DNA of 64,000 nt from Janthinobacterium saanense (GTDB taxonomy: Bacteria > Pseudomonadota > Gammaproteobacteria > Burkholderiales > Burkholderiaceae_D). The notes under the pieces are model-generated. The model searched no databases and was not told where the DNA came from. It saw only the letters and a list, made by a program, of their open reading frames with translations. The stretch is taken from NCBI RefSeq assembly GCF_014200675.1, contig NZ_JACHCI010000020.1:1-64000 (forward strand). Reading direction: 5' to 3'. The stretch's first letter is position 1. The number at the start of each line of letters is the position of its first letter. This document shows, in pieces, positions 9,074 to 17,293 of this stretch. Both the position numbers and the translations under genes were made by a program.

Positions 9074-11317
9074 ATGGTTTCCATCTCGGCCCCGAATAGC
9101 ACATCGGAACAACTGGTAGAAGGCTTGAGTGCGCCGGACAGCGCGCGCGTACTCGATGCGCTCGCCTACGCCACCGAAGCGTATGGCGACAAGCAAACCT
9201 TCGCCGGCCGTTCCGCGCTGGAATTTGCCATCGGCGTGGCCGCCACCCTGGCGTTTTTGCGCAGCGATGCGGAAACGCGCATCGCCGGCCTGATGTTCGA
9301 ACTGACCCTGATCGAACCCGATACGGCGGCCGATATCGAGCCCCGTTTCGGCAAGCAGGTGTGCGACCTGGCGACCGGCGTGCGCCAGCTGATACGCTTG
9401 CGCGCGCTGACCCAGACGCAGCATGCGGGCAGCGGGCGCGGCAAAAATGCGGCGCAGCAAGCCGTGGCCCAGGTGGAAACCTTGCGCAAGATGTTGCTGG
9501 CCATGGCGTCCGACATGCGTGTCGTGCTGGTGCGCCTGGCCTCTTGCGTGACAACCTTGCGCTATTTTGCCGAGTTGAAGCTGTTCAACGAAATGACGCG
9601 CGACTACGGCAAGGAAACGCTGGACCTGTACGCGCCGCTGGCGAACCGCCTTGGTATCTGGCAACTGAAGTGGGAACTGGAAGACCTGTCGTTCCGCTTC
9701 ATCGAGCCGGAAGCGTATAAACGCATCGCCAAGATGCTGGAAGAAAAGCGCATGATGCGCGAGGGTTTTGTGTCCTCGGCAATTTTGCGTCTGCAAACGG
9801 AGCTCGCTTCGGCCGGTATCCAGGCGGAAGTATTTGGCCGTCCGAAACATATCTATAGCATCTGGAACAAGATGCGCGGCAAGGAGCTGGACTTTACGGC
9901 CCTGTACGATGTGCGCGCCTTCCGCGTGATCGTGGCCGACGTCAAGACTTGCTACACGGTGCTGGGCGTGGTGCACAATATCTGGACCCCGATCCCGAAA
10001 GAATTCGACGATTATATTTCGCGGCCCAAGCCGAACGGCTACCAGTCGCTGCACACGGTGGTCACGGCTGAAGACGGCCGGCCGCTGGAAGTGCAAATCC
10101 GCACCAATGAAATGCACAGCTTTGCCGAATATGGCGTGGCCGCGCACTGGCGCTACAAGGAAGAGGGCGGTTCGAACTTTGCCGGCCAAAAGTATGACGA
10201 GAAAATCGCCTGGCTGCGCCAGTTGCTGGCCTGGAAGACCGAGGTGGCCGACGCCGTCGTGGGTCAGGAAGAAATCCAGCGCGAGTGGGTGGAAAAGCTG
10301 AAATCGGCCACCCTGGACGACCGCATCTTCGTCATGACGCCGCAGGCGCGCGTGCTTGAGTTGCCGGTCGGCGCCACGCCGGTCGATTTTGCCTACCACC
10401 TGCATACCGACGTGGGCCACCGCTGCCGCGGCGCCAAGGTCGACGGCATCATGGTGCCGCTCAATACGCAGCTGAAAAATGGCCAGACCTGCGAAATCAT
10501 CACCGCCAAGGGCGCACCCGGCACGGCCGGACCATCGCGCGACTGGCTAGGCGCCGGTTATGCCGTCAGCACCCGCACGCGCTCGAAGATACGCGCCTGG
10601 TTCCATGCGATCGACATGGAAGAAACCTTGTCACACGGCCGTGCGCTGGTGGAAAAATCCTTGCAGCGCGAAGGCAAGACCGCCGTCAACCTCGAAGCGC
10701 TGGCGCAAAAGCTGGGCTTTGGCAAGGTCGATGAATTGTTCCTGTCGGTCGGCAAGGATGAATTCAGCCTGCGCCACGTGGAGCAGGCGCTGCACGACAA
10801 TGGCGAAGTGGCGGTGCCGGAAGACGCCGTGCTGCTGGGCAAGAGCCGTGCTTCCAGCGTGGAGCAGGGCGCCAAGTCCGGCGTGCTGGTGGTGGGCACG
10901 GAAGGCTTGATGACGGTGCTGGCCAAGTGCTGCAAACCGGCGCCGCCCGACAGCATCGTCGGTTTTGTGACGCGCGGAAAAGGCGTGTCGATCCACCGCG
11001 CTACCTGCAAGAACTTCGAGGAAATGCGCGCCAAGGCGCCTGAACGCGTGATCTTCACGGAATGGGGCAGCGCCGGCCACGACACCGTCTACCCGGTCGA
11101 CATCTTTATCCTGGCAGGCGACCGCCAGGGCTTGCTGCGCGATATCTCCGAAATTTTCTCGCGTGAAAAAATCAACGTCATCGGCGTCAATACCCAAAGC
11201 GCCAAAGGCCAGGCCCGCATGACCTTTACGGCTGAAATCAGCTCGACGGCGCAATTGCTGAAAGCCTTGAATGTGATCAAGGATGTCAGCGGCGTGCTGG
11301 AAGCGCGGCGCAGCTAA
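9074..11317 (+). CDS. relA: GTP pyrophosphokinase RelA, (p)ppGpp synthetase I
   Basis: Stringent-response (p)ppGpp synthetase, 747 aa. The N-terminal hydrolase-like region (about 30-190) lacks the HD metal motif: where SpoT/Rel have HDxxED-type residues this protein reads GLMFELTLIEPDTAADIE, so hydrolysis is probably lost. The synthetase domain (about 235-370) has YSIWNKMRGKELDFTALYDVRAFRVI and E310-F-D-D313 before YISRPKPNGYQSLHT. The ExDD signature marks monofunctional RelA as opposed to RxKD in SpoT/Rel. A TGS domain (about 415-475, DDRIFVMTP...), a linker with the CC motif KCCKPAPPD, and a C-terminal ACT domain (about 670-745) follow. A clear terminator lies 18 nt after the stop. Confidence 0.93.
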   Translation: MVSISAPNSTSEQLVEGLSAPDSARVLDALAYATEAYGDKQTFAGRSALEFAIGVAATLAFLRSDAETRIAGLMFELTLIEPDTAADIEPRFGKQVCDLATGVRQLIRLRALTQTQHAGSGRGKNAAQQAVAQVETLRKMLLAMASDMRVVLVRLASCVTTLRYFAELKLFNEMTRDYGKETLDLYAPLANRLGIWQLKWELEDLSFRFIEPEAYKRIAKMLEEKRMMREGFVSSAILRLQTELASAGIQAEVFGRPKHIYSIWNKMRGKELDFTALYDVRAFRVIVADVKTCYTVLGVVHNIWTPIPKEFDDYISRPKPNGYQSLHTVVTAEDGRPLEVQIRTNEMHSFAEYGVAAHWRYKEEGGSNFAGQKYDEKIAWLRQLLAWKTEVADAVVGQEEIQREWVEKLKSATLDDRIFVMTPQARVLELPVGATPVDFAYHLHTDVGHRCRGAKVDGIMVPLNTQLKNGQTCEIITAKGAPGTAGPSRDWLGAGYAVSTRTRSKIRAWFHAIDMEETLSHGRALVEKSLQREGKTAVNLEALAQKLGFGKVDELFLSVGKDEFSLRHVEQALHDNGEVAVPEDAVLLGKSRASSVEQGAKSGVLVVGTEGLMTVLAKCCKPAPPDSIVGFVTRGKGVSIHRATCKNFEEMRAKAPERVIFTEWGSAGHDTVYPVDIFILAGDRQGLLRDISEIFSREKINVIGVNTQSAKGQARMTFTAEISSTAQLLKALNVIKDVSGVLEARRS

Positions 11318-11334
11318 GCGTCGCTAGCCTCATT

Positions 11335-11366
11335 AGTATCGGGTTTCAGCTGGCCCGATACTTTTT
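11335..11366 (+). terminator. Rho-independent terminator after relA
   Basis: A perfect 9-bp stem pairs 11335-11343 (AGTATCGGG) with 11354-11362 (CCCGATACT) around a 10-nt loop, followed directly by T5. Confidence 0.88.
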
Positions 11367-11401
11367 CCTCATAGTACTCTGTCACACTTTTACTTCCCTG
11401 C

Positions 11402-11437
11402 TTGACTTGCTGCGACAGTTGTCACACAATAGTGACA
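11402..11437 (+). promoter_or_regulatory. Promoter with GTCAC inverted repeat before the M56-OXA gene
   Basis: TTGACT at 11402-11407 and CACAAT at 11425-11430 are 17 bp apart, giving a plausible sigma-70 promoter. An inverted repeat TGTCAC (11420-11425)/GTGACA (11432-11437) overlaps the -10 box, and another TGTCAC is at 11380-11385. The arrangement suits a dimeric repressor or activator controlling the M56-OXA/ampC pair. The repeat is not the TACA/TGTA dyad of BlaI, so a different regulator is implied. Confidence 0.5.
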
Positions 11438-11458
11438 TGTATCACAGGTGAGTGCGCA

Positions 11459-13252
11459 ATGATGTTATCGAATATTCTGGTGTTCCGTTTTCTGCTGGCA
11501 AGCTGTGGCTGCCTGCTCACCGGCCTGCTCGTCTGGGGCCTGATGGCCTTGTGCCGCCGCCGTTTCCCCGTGTTTTCCCTGCAACGCGCCGGCTGGCTGC
11601 TGAGTCAGCTGGCGGTGGTGCTCAGCTTTGCCCTGATCTTGCTGCCGCATAGTGAGCGTCTGCGCCTGGCTCCGCCTATCGAGTTGCCCGAGTCGCTGCT
11701 GGCGCAAGAGGCTGCGCCGCATAAATCGGGTGAGCTAGCCGCCGCTGCCAGCACTGAGGCTGAGTCCAAAGTAGCCGTGAAAGAACATTCCTGGCTGAGT
11801 TTGCTTGCTCACGCCTGGCTGCTGGCCTATCTGCTGGGGCTGGCCTATACCGTGGGCCGTTTGTGGCAGGCGCGGCGCGTCCTGCATGGCCTGGCTGCTG
11901 CCGGCACGCAGCTGCATCAGGGTTTCCCTGCAAGCCAATATCCTTCTGGCTTGACCGTCACCGAAGTCGATGCACCGATTTCTCCCATGCTGTTCGGTCT
12001 GCTGCGCCCGCATCTGCTCTTGCCTGGCCACTTGCGCGATTTTGAGCCTGAGCAACAGCAAATGATCATCGAACATGAATTGATGCACTTGCGCCGGCGC
12101 GACCTGCACTGGATGAGTCTTGGCCTGCTGCTGCAAACCTTGCTGTGGTTCAATCCTTTCATGCGCTTGCTGCGTAATGAGCTTGCCTGGGCGCAGGAAC
12201 TCGGCTGCGACCGCGATGTATTGCATCGCCGCCCGCAATCGGCGCGCCGCGCCTATGCGGCGGCGCTGGTGGCGCAACTGCGGCTGCAGCATCGCCAGGT
12301 CAAGGCGGCACTGGCGTTTGGCGGCGTGAGCGCCAGCACCGTGGCGGCGCGCATAGGCTGGATACGTGAGCCGGGTAGCAAGCACGGCCGCCTGGCCAGA
12401 GCCATGGCCATCGTTGGCCTGGTAGCAGTGTCCGGCGGCAGCCTGGTATTGCAACCGGCGCTGGCATGGCGCGCAGTAGCGCCGTCGCCAGCCACGTCGC
12501 CAGCCACCACCGCGCCCTTCAGCTGCACGGAAATGGTGGACGCCGTTAGCGGCCAGCGCCTGGTGCACGATGGCCATTGCGATGAAAGGGTCACGCCTGC
12601 CTCGACCTTCAATATCGTCGTCAGCCTGATGGGCTACGACAGTGCCATCCTGCGCGATGAACATACTCCGCGTCTGCCTTTCAAGGCTGGTTATACAGAC
12701 TGGAATCCGGATTGGCGGGTGGCAACCGACCCCAGCAGCTGGATACACAACTCCACCGTCTGGTACGCCCAGCAGGTGACCACGCAGCTGGGCGTTCCGC
12801 AGTTTCAGCGCTATATCAAGAACTTTAATTACGGCAATCAGGATGTCTCTGGCGACGTGGGCAAGAACAACGGCCTCACCATGTCCTGGATCGCCTCCAG
12901 CCTGAAGATCTCGCCAGTCGAGCAAGTGGCCTTTTTGCGGAGCATGGTGAACCGGCAACTGCCCGTGTCAGCCCATGCGTATGAGATGACGTCCCGGCTC
13001 ACCTCCCTGGGCACCTTGTCCAACGGCTGGCAAGTCCACGGCAAGACGGGCACCGCTTCGCCGGTGTTGGCGAACGGCAAGGATGACTTGAAACACAGCT
13101 ATGGCTGGTTTGTCGGCTGGGCCAGCAAGGGCGGGCGCACGGTGGTGTTTTCCCGCCTGGTGCTGGAAGCCAGCCAGCAAGGCAGCTCGGCAGGTCCACG
13201 CGCCAAGGAAGCTTTTTTGCGCGGCTTGCCGGCGCAACTCGATACGCTTTAA
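11459..13252 (+). CDS. BlaR1-type M56 metalloprotease fused to an OXA-like class D domain lacking the SxxK lysine
   Basis: Fusion protein of 597 aa. Residues 1-335 form an M56/BlaR1 membrane protease with hydrophobic spans near 6-28, 44-61, 112-130 and 313-330. The zinc motif H206-E-L-M-H210 is present, with the downstream ELAWAQELGCD supplying the third ligand. Residues 350-597 form an OXA-1-like domain with motifs S432-T-V434, Y458-G-N460 (NYGNQDVSGD), SSLKISPVEQVAFLR and K529-T-G531. The active-site motif reads S382-T-F-N385 (codon AAT), where class D enzymes and BlaR1 sensors have Lys. By family knowledge it would sense beta-lactams outside and signal by proteolysis, but no blaI/mecI-type repressor lies nearby. 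Loss of the carbamylated Lys should stop deacylation and may slow acylation. Start 11459 has AGGTGA 7 nt upstream; an in-frame extension to 11402 has none. Confidence 0.85.
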   Translation: MMLSNILVFRFLLASCGCLLTGLLVWGLMALCRRRFPVFSLQRAGWLLSQLAVVLSFALILLPHSERLRLAPPIELPESLLAQEAAPHKSGELAAAASTEAESKVAVKEHSWLSLLAHAWLLAYLLGLAYTVGRLWQARRVLHGLAAAGTQLHQGFPASQYPSGLTVTEVDAPISPMLFGLLRPHLLLPGHLRDFEPEQQQMIIEHELMHLRRRDLHWMSLGLLLQTLLWFNPFMRLLRNELAWAQELGCDRDVLHRRPQSARRAYAAALVAQLRLQHRQVKAALAFGGVSASTVAARIGWIREPGSKHGRLARAMAIVGLVAVSGGSLVLQPALAWRAVAPSPATSPATTAPFSCTEMVDAVSGQRLVHDGHCDERVTPASTFNIVVSLMGYDSAILRDEHTPRLPFKAGYTDWNPDWRVATDPSSWIHNSTVWYAQQVTTQLGVPQFQRYIKNFNYGNQDVSGDVGKNNGLTMSWIASSLKISPVEQVAFLRSMVNRQLPVSAHAYEMTSRLTSLGTLSNGWQVHGKTGTASPVLANGKDDLKHSYGWFVGWASKGGRTVVFSRLVLEASQQGSSAGPRAKEAFLRGLPAQLDTL

Positions 13253-13277
13253 CCGCTTTTCACTACAAAGGAGTTGT

Positions 13278-14471
13278 ATGAATTTTCGCCACATCATCAT
13301 GGGGGCGCTGGCTAGTTGCGCCTCGCTATCGGCCGTACATGCTGCTGAGCCCGCTCTCAAGAGCTTGCCGCAACAGCCGGGGCCGCTGGAAACGCAAGTC
13401 CAGCTGAAAGCCACGGTGGATAAACTGATCGCGCCGCTGATGAAGCAATACGGTGTGCCGGGCATGGCCGTGGCCATCACGGATCATGGCAAGCATTACG
13501 TCTTCAATTACGGTCTCGCCTCGCGCGAAACGGGCTTGGCCGTGAGCAATGACACCCTGTTTGAAATCGGTTCGGTCAGCAAGACCCTGGCCGTGACCCT
13601 GACAACGTACGCGCAAGCCCAGGGCAAGCTGGCCTTGACGGACAGCGTCAGCCAGCACCTGCCGACTTTGCGCGGCAGCAGCTTTGACCATGTCAGCCTG
13701 ATCAACCTGGCTACCCACACGGCTGGCAACTTCCCCATGCAGGTGCCCGACGCCATCAAGAGCGAAGCGCAGCTGATGGATTACTTCAAGCAATGGCAGC
13801 CCGCCGATGCGCCCGGCACCCACCGTACTTACTCGAATCTGGGTATAGGCTTGCTGGGCATCGTCACCGCCAACAGCCTGGGCGTGACGTTTGCGCAGGC
13901 GATGGAACAGCAGTTATTCCCCGCGCTGGGGATGCAGCATAGCTACATCAACGTGCCGCCAGCGCAGATGCCGCATTACGCCCAGGGCTATAACGGCCGC
14001 AATCAGCCGGTGCGCGTGAACCCGGATGTGCTGGCCGACGAAGCGTACGGCGTCAAGACCACGGCTTCCGACCTGCTGCGGTTTGTCGACGCCAACCTGG
14101 GCCTGGCGAAAGTCGATGCACCCTTGTCGCAAGCCATCAAAGCCACGCAGACCGCTTATTTCAAAGTTGGCGCACTGACCCAGGACCTGGTGTGGGAACA
14201 ATTCCCGGCATCTTCAAAACTGCCGGGACTGCTGACCAGCGTGGACGAAAAAATCGTCTTTGGAAATAATCCCGCCACCAGCATCACGCCGCCCTTGCCA
14301 GCGCAAAGCGATGTGCTGATCCACAAGACAGGATCGACAGGCGGCTTTGGCGCCTACGTGCTGTACAGCCCGGGCAAGAAGACGGGCATCGTCATCCTGG
14401 CCAACCGTGGATATCCCGGCGCGGAACGGGTGACGGTGGCGTATCGGATACTGGAACAGCTGGATAAATAA
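13278..14471 (+). CDS. ampC: Class C beta-lactamase (AmpC family)
   Basis: Periplasmic serine beta-lactamase, 397 aa, the size of AmpC enzymes. The signal peptide is about residues 1-22 (ALASCASLSAVHA). Catalytic motifs are all present and class-C-like: S99-V-S-K102, Y185-S-N187 and K350-T-G352 (LIHKTGSTGGFGAYVLYSPGKK). It hydrolyses beta-lactams, with cephalosporins as the usual preferred substrates. ATG 13278 has AAAGGAG 5 nt upstream. It begins 25 bp after the M56-OXA gene and is very likely co-transcribed with it. No ampR-type LysR gene is adjacent, so regulation through the fused sensor is an attractive inference. No terminator is seen in the 12-bp gap to the convergent CDF gene. Confidence 0.9.
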   Translation: MNFRHIIMGALASCASLSAVHAAEPALKSLPQQPGPLETQVQLKATVDKLIAPLMKQYGVPGMAVAITDHGKHYVFNYGLASRETGLAVSNDTLFEIGSVSKTLAVTLTTYAQAQGKLALTDSVSQHLPTLRGSSFDHVSLINLATHTAGNFPMQVPDAIKSEAQLMDYFKQWQPADAPGTHRTYSNLGIGLLGIVTANSLGVTFAQAMEQQLFPALGMQHSYINVPPAQMPHYAQGYNGRNQPVRVNPDVLADEAYGVKTTASDLLRFVDANLGLAKVDAPLSQAIKATQTAYFKVGALTQDLVWEQFPASSKLPGLLTSVDEKIVFGNNPATSITPPLPAQSDVLIHKTGSTGGFGAYVLYSPGKKTGIVILANRGYPGAERVTVAYRILEQLDK

Positions 14472-14483
14472 TCCAAAGTTGCA

Positions 14484-15458
14484 TCAGTGCGTATGATCAT
14501 CCTGATGCAGCCCCGCCATCGTCGCCGTTTCCGGCTGCAAGGTGATATGGTCGATGCCATGTTTGGCTAGCAGCATTTTCTTGATGGCGCGCAAGACGGT
14601 GGGCCAGTGGTCGAGGTGTTCGATTTCCACGTGCCCGATCAGGGCCGGCTGGCCCGGCGACATATCCCACACATGCAGGTCGTGCACGGACTTGACGCCG
14701 TCGATTTCTTCCACGTCATTGCCGACAGTGATGTAGTCGATTTCGTGGGGCACGCCTTCCATCAGGAAGTGGTAGGAGTCGCGCAGCACGCCGAAGGTGG
14801 ATTTGAGGATCAGCAATGAGACCAATACCGACAGCAGCGGATCGATCTGCATCCAGCCCGTGAAATAAATCACCACGCCGGCGACGATGGCGGCTACCGA
14901 CCCCAGCAAGTCGCCCATCACGTGCACCAGGGCGGCGCGGGTGTTGACGCTTTGCTGGTCTTTCGACAGCACCCACGCCACCACCAGGTTGATGGCCAGG
15001 CCGATGCTGGCGACGATAAACACCATTTCGCCATGCACATCTTGCGGCGTGGAAAAGCGCATCACCGCTTCGTAGCAAATCCAGCTGACCACGCACAGCA
15101 TCAATAATCCGTTGACGAAGGCGGCCAGCGCTTCGGCACGGCCGAAACCGAAAGAGTGGCGGGGGGAGGGCGGACGGCGTGCGATGATTTGCGCCAGCAA
15201 TGCCAGGCCCAGGGCTGCTGCGTCCGTCACCATATGGCCGGCATCGGAAATCAGGGCCAGCGAATTGGACATGAAACCGGCGATGACTTCCACGCCGGCA
15301 AAAAAGATCGTCAATCCCAGCGCCCAGGCCAGCGTGCGCTGGCTGCGGCCTTCGAAGGAGTGTGTATGCTTGGCGTCGCCTTTCAGATGCGCGTGCAGAT
15401 GGGCGCCCTGGGCATGATCGTGACTGGCGTGGTCGTGACTATCGTGGGTCGATTGCAT
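14484..15458 (-). CDS. Cation diffusion facilitator (CzcD/ZitB-type zinc exporter)
   Basis: CDF family antiporter of 324 aa that exports zinc or a similar divalent cation across the inner membrane in exchange for protons. The N-terminus is His-rich (HDSHDHASHDHAQGAHLHAH), a metal-binding feature of CzcD/ZitB types. Six membrane segments follow, with the tetrahedral zinc-site motifs SDAGHMVTD (helix 2) and HVMGD (helix 5). The cytoplasmic C-terminal domain (about 225-324) ends in another His cluster (HQDDHTH). It converges on ampC with a 12-bp gap. No metal-responsive regulator is next to it. Confidence 0.9.
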   Translation of the reverse strand: MQSTHDSHDHASHDHAQGAHLHAHLKGDAKHTHSFEGRSQRTLAWALGLTIFFAGVEVIAGFMSNSLALISDAGHMVTDAAALGLALLAQIIARRPPSPRHSFGFGRAEALAAFVNGLLMLCVVSWICYEAVMRFSTPQDVHGEMVFIVASIGLAINLVVAWVLSKDQQSVNTRAALVHVMGDLLGSVAAIVAGVVIYFTGWMQIDPLLSVLVSLLILKSTFGVLRDSYHFLMEGVPHEIDYITVGNDVEEIDGVKSVHDLHVWDMSPGQPALIGHVEIEHLDHWPTVLRAIKKMLLAKHGIDHITLQPETATMAGLHQDDHTH

Positions 15459-15544
15459 GGCATGCTTGGGAGAATGATCTTGCTCCCAGTGTAATGGAAA
15501 AACAGCCGCTTTGTACTGCGGCTGCCTTGCCTGACGCCCGTTGA

Positions 15545-16426
15545 TCAGGCTGTCGTCTGGCCAAACTTGCCTTCGCGGAAATCCTGTACCGCCTGGAAGA
15601 TTTCTGCCTGGGTATTCATCACAAACGGGCCGTACTGGGCGATAGGTTCGTTCAAGGGCTTGCCGGCGACCAGAATGACGCGGCCGCCTGCGGGCGCGGT
15701 GATGCGCACGCCGTCGGCCTCTGGCGTGTTGGCCAGTATCGCCATGCGCTGGTTCGGTACGGACTTGCCATCGACTTGCACTTCGCCACGAAAGGCATAC
15801 AGGAAGGCGTTATGGCCTTGCGGCAAGGGCTGGTCGAAGCTGCTGCCGGCCGGCAAGTCGATATCGAGGTAGACCGGTTCCGTCACGGCGCGCTGCATGG
15901 CGCCCGTTACGCCATGGCTGTCGCCGGCGATCACTTGCACGGTTACGCCAGTATCCGTCGTGTAGCGGGGAATTTCCTCGCTGGCGAAATCGCGGTACCA
16001 GGGCGTGCACATCTTGTCGCGCGCGGGCAGGTTCAGCCATAACTGAAAACCTTCCATCACGCCTTCTTCCTGTTCCGGCATTTCCGAGTGCTGCACGCCG
16101 CTGCCGGCCGTCATCCATTGCACGCCACCGGTGGCCAGCAAGCCTTCGTGGCCCGCGCTGTCGCGGTGGCGCATGCGGCCGGCCACCATATAGGACACGG
16201 TTTCCAGGCCCCGGTGCGGATGGGCGGGAAAGCCGGCGAGGTAATCGTTGGGCTGGTCGCTGGCCAGGTTGTCGAGCATCAAAAAAGGGTCGAGGCGGCG
16301 CTGCAGCGCCTGCGTCAGCACGCGGTTGATTTTGACGCCGGCGCCATCCATGACGGACTGGCCGGCGAGCACGCGTTCGACCGCGCGTGGTGTGGTGACA
16401 GGTGTGAGGCTGAGGATGTCGCTCAT
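15545..16426 (-). CDS. Pirin family protein
   Basis: Bicupin of the pirin family, 293 aa. The metal-binding set is present in the N-terminal cupin: FPAHPHRGLETVSY (two His) and, about 45 residues later, VQHSEMPEQEEGVMEGFQLWLNLP (His and Glu), which is the usual iron-binding quartet. The C-terminal cupin includes NAFLYAFRGEVQVDG and RVILVAGKPLNEPIAQYGPFVMNT, both typical. Some bacterial pirins (E. coli YhhW) oxidise quercetin; the function here is unknown. It is a single gene, with a REP-like palindrome in the gap upstream. Confidence 0.88.
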   Translation of the reverse strand: MSDILSLTPVTTPRAVERVLAGQSVMDGAGVKINRVLTQALQRRLDPFLMLDNLASDQPNDYLAGFPAHPHRGLETVSYMVAGRMRHRDSAGHEGLLATGGVQWMTAGSGVQHSEMPEQEEGVMEGFQLWLNLPARDKMCTPWYRDFASEEIPRYTTDTGVTVQVIAGDSHGVTGAMQRAVTEPVYLDIDLPAGSSFDQPLPQGHNAFLYAFRGEVQVDGKSVPNQRMAILANTPEADGVRITAPAGGRVILVAGKPLNEPIAQYGPFVMNTQAEIFQAVQDFREGKFGQTTA

Positions 16427-16454
16427 TGTGTTCTCCAGTATTACGGACGCTGAT

Positions 16455-16527
16455 GCAAAACCCTGGCCCGTATCCCGACGGCGAAAGTGCCGGGGTCGGA
16501 CCCTCAGGGTCCGACCCCAGGGTTTGC
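16455..16527. repeat. REP-like palindromic element
   Basis: The core is a perfect inverted repeat of two 13-bp arms around one C (16492-16504 and 16506-16518), starting GGGGTCGGACCCT. Outer arms GCAAAACCCTGG (16455-16466) and CCAGGGTTTGC (16517-16527) also pair, with one extra A. GGGGTC-GACCCC palindromes are a familiar class of dispersed REP elements mobilised by RAYT transposases in proteobacteria. Only this copy was noticed in the window. It lies between the starts of pirin (minus) and the end of azoR (minus), with no T-run, so it does not look like a plain terminator. Confidence 0.6.
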
Positions 16528-16570
16528 TCTGGGTGAAAAGTTACGCTAGCTCTGTATTTTGGCGTAAAAC

Positions 16571-17170
16571 TTACACCAGAATCGCGTTGATCTCTGCATC
16601 GGCCAGTGTCTGTGCCTTGGCCACGGCGTCCGGGCCCATGCCCATGCCTTCCGAGTACACGTATTGCACGTCGGTCATGCCCAGGAAGCGGAACATGGTG
16701 TTCAGGAATGGCACCTGGCTATCGGTGACGCCATCGCGGTGCAAGCCGCCACGCGACAGGCCCACGTAGACTTTCTTGCCGGTCAGCAGGCCAACCGGGC
16801 CGTTTTCCGTGTATTTGAAGGTCACGTTGGCGCGGGCAATCGCGTCGAACCAGCTTTTCAGTTGCACTGTGATACCGAAGTTGTACATCGGTGCGCCGAT
16901 GACGATCACGTCGGCAGCTTGCACTTGGGCAATCAGGGCGTCGTCCTGGGCGATACGTGCAGCTTGTTCTGCCGTGCGTTTGTCCGCTGGCGTGAACAGC
17001 GCTTGCAGGGTAGCTTCGTCGAGCACGGGGTGCGGTTCTGCAGCCAGGTCGCGGCGCACCAGGGTGGCTTCAGGCTTGCTGTTGCGGACGCGGGCGACAA
17101 TGGCGTCAGCCAGGCGGGTCGATGCGGAGCCGGTGCTGCGGGCGCTGGAATTGATTTGCAGGATGTTCAT
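16571..17170 (-). CDS. azoR: FMN-dependent NADH-azoreductase
   Basis: Flavodoxin-fold oxidoreductase of 199 aa (E. coli AzoR 201). It reduces quinones and azo compounds with NAD(P)H through bound FMN. Signatures seen are NSSARSTGSASTRLAD at about 8-22 (FMN phosphate loop) and IVIGAPMYNFGITVQLKSWFDAI at about 89-111, followed by GLLTGKKVYVGLSRGG. It is divergent from a LysR-type gene, with a 20-bp near-palindrome between them, an arrangement common for azoR or quinone-reductase genes and their regulators. Confidence 0.92.
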   Translation of the reverse strand: MNILQINSSARSTGSASTRLADAIVARVRNSKPEATLVRRDLAAEPHPVLDEATLQALFTPADKRTAEQAARIAQDDALIAQVQAADVIVIGAPMYNFGITVQLKSWFDAIARANVTFKYTENGPVGLLTGKKVYVGLSRGGLHRDGVTDSQVPFLNTMFRFLGMTDVQYVYSEGMGMGPDAVAKAQTLADAEINAILV

Positions 17171-17254
17171 GGTGTTTCTCCGGGTGAGTTGTCTTGCGAT
17201 GGATGAACTATAGCAATCCCAAAAAGCATCCGGAAGCCGTTAAAATGGATAACA

Positions 17255-17274
17255 TTGGTCCATTAATGGAACAA
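17255..17274. promoter_or_regulatory. Near-palindrome in the azoR-lysR intergenic region, candidate LysR operator
   Basis: TTGGTCCATTAATGGAACAA has 10-bp arms with a single mismatch; the inner TCCATTAATGGA is perfect. It lies 20 bp before the LysR start and about 85 bp before azoR, the position expected for an autoregulated LysR site. Attribution to this LysR is by context only. Confidence 0.6.
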
Positions 17275-17293
17275 TTATTGAAAAAGGAAGAAT

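Noticed and set aside
7739..10420. Very long minus-strand open frame (893 codons) opposite the hydrolase, ridA and relA genes
   Set aside because: It mirrors three well-supported genes, has a His/Arg/Gln-rich composition typical of antisense frames in GC-rich DNA, and shows no domain.
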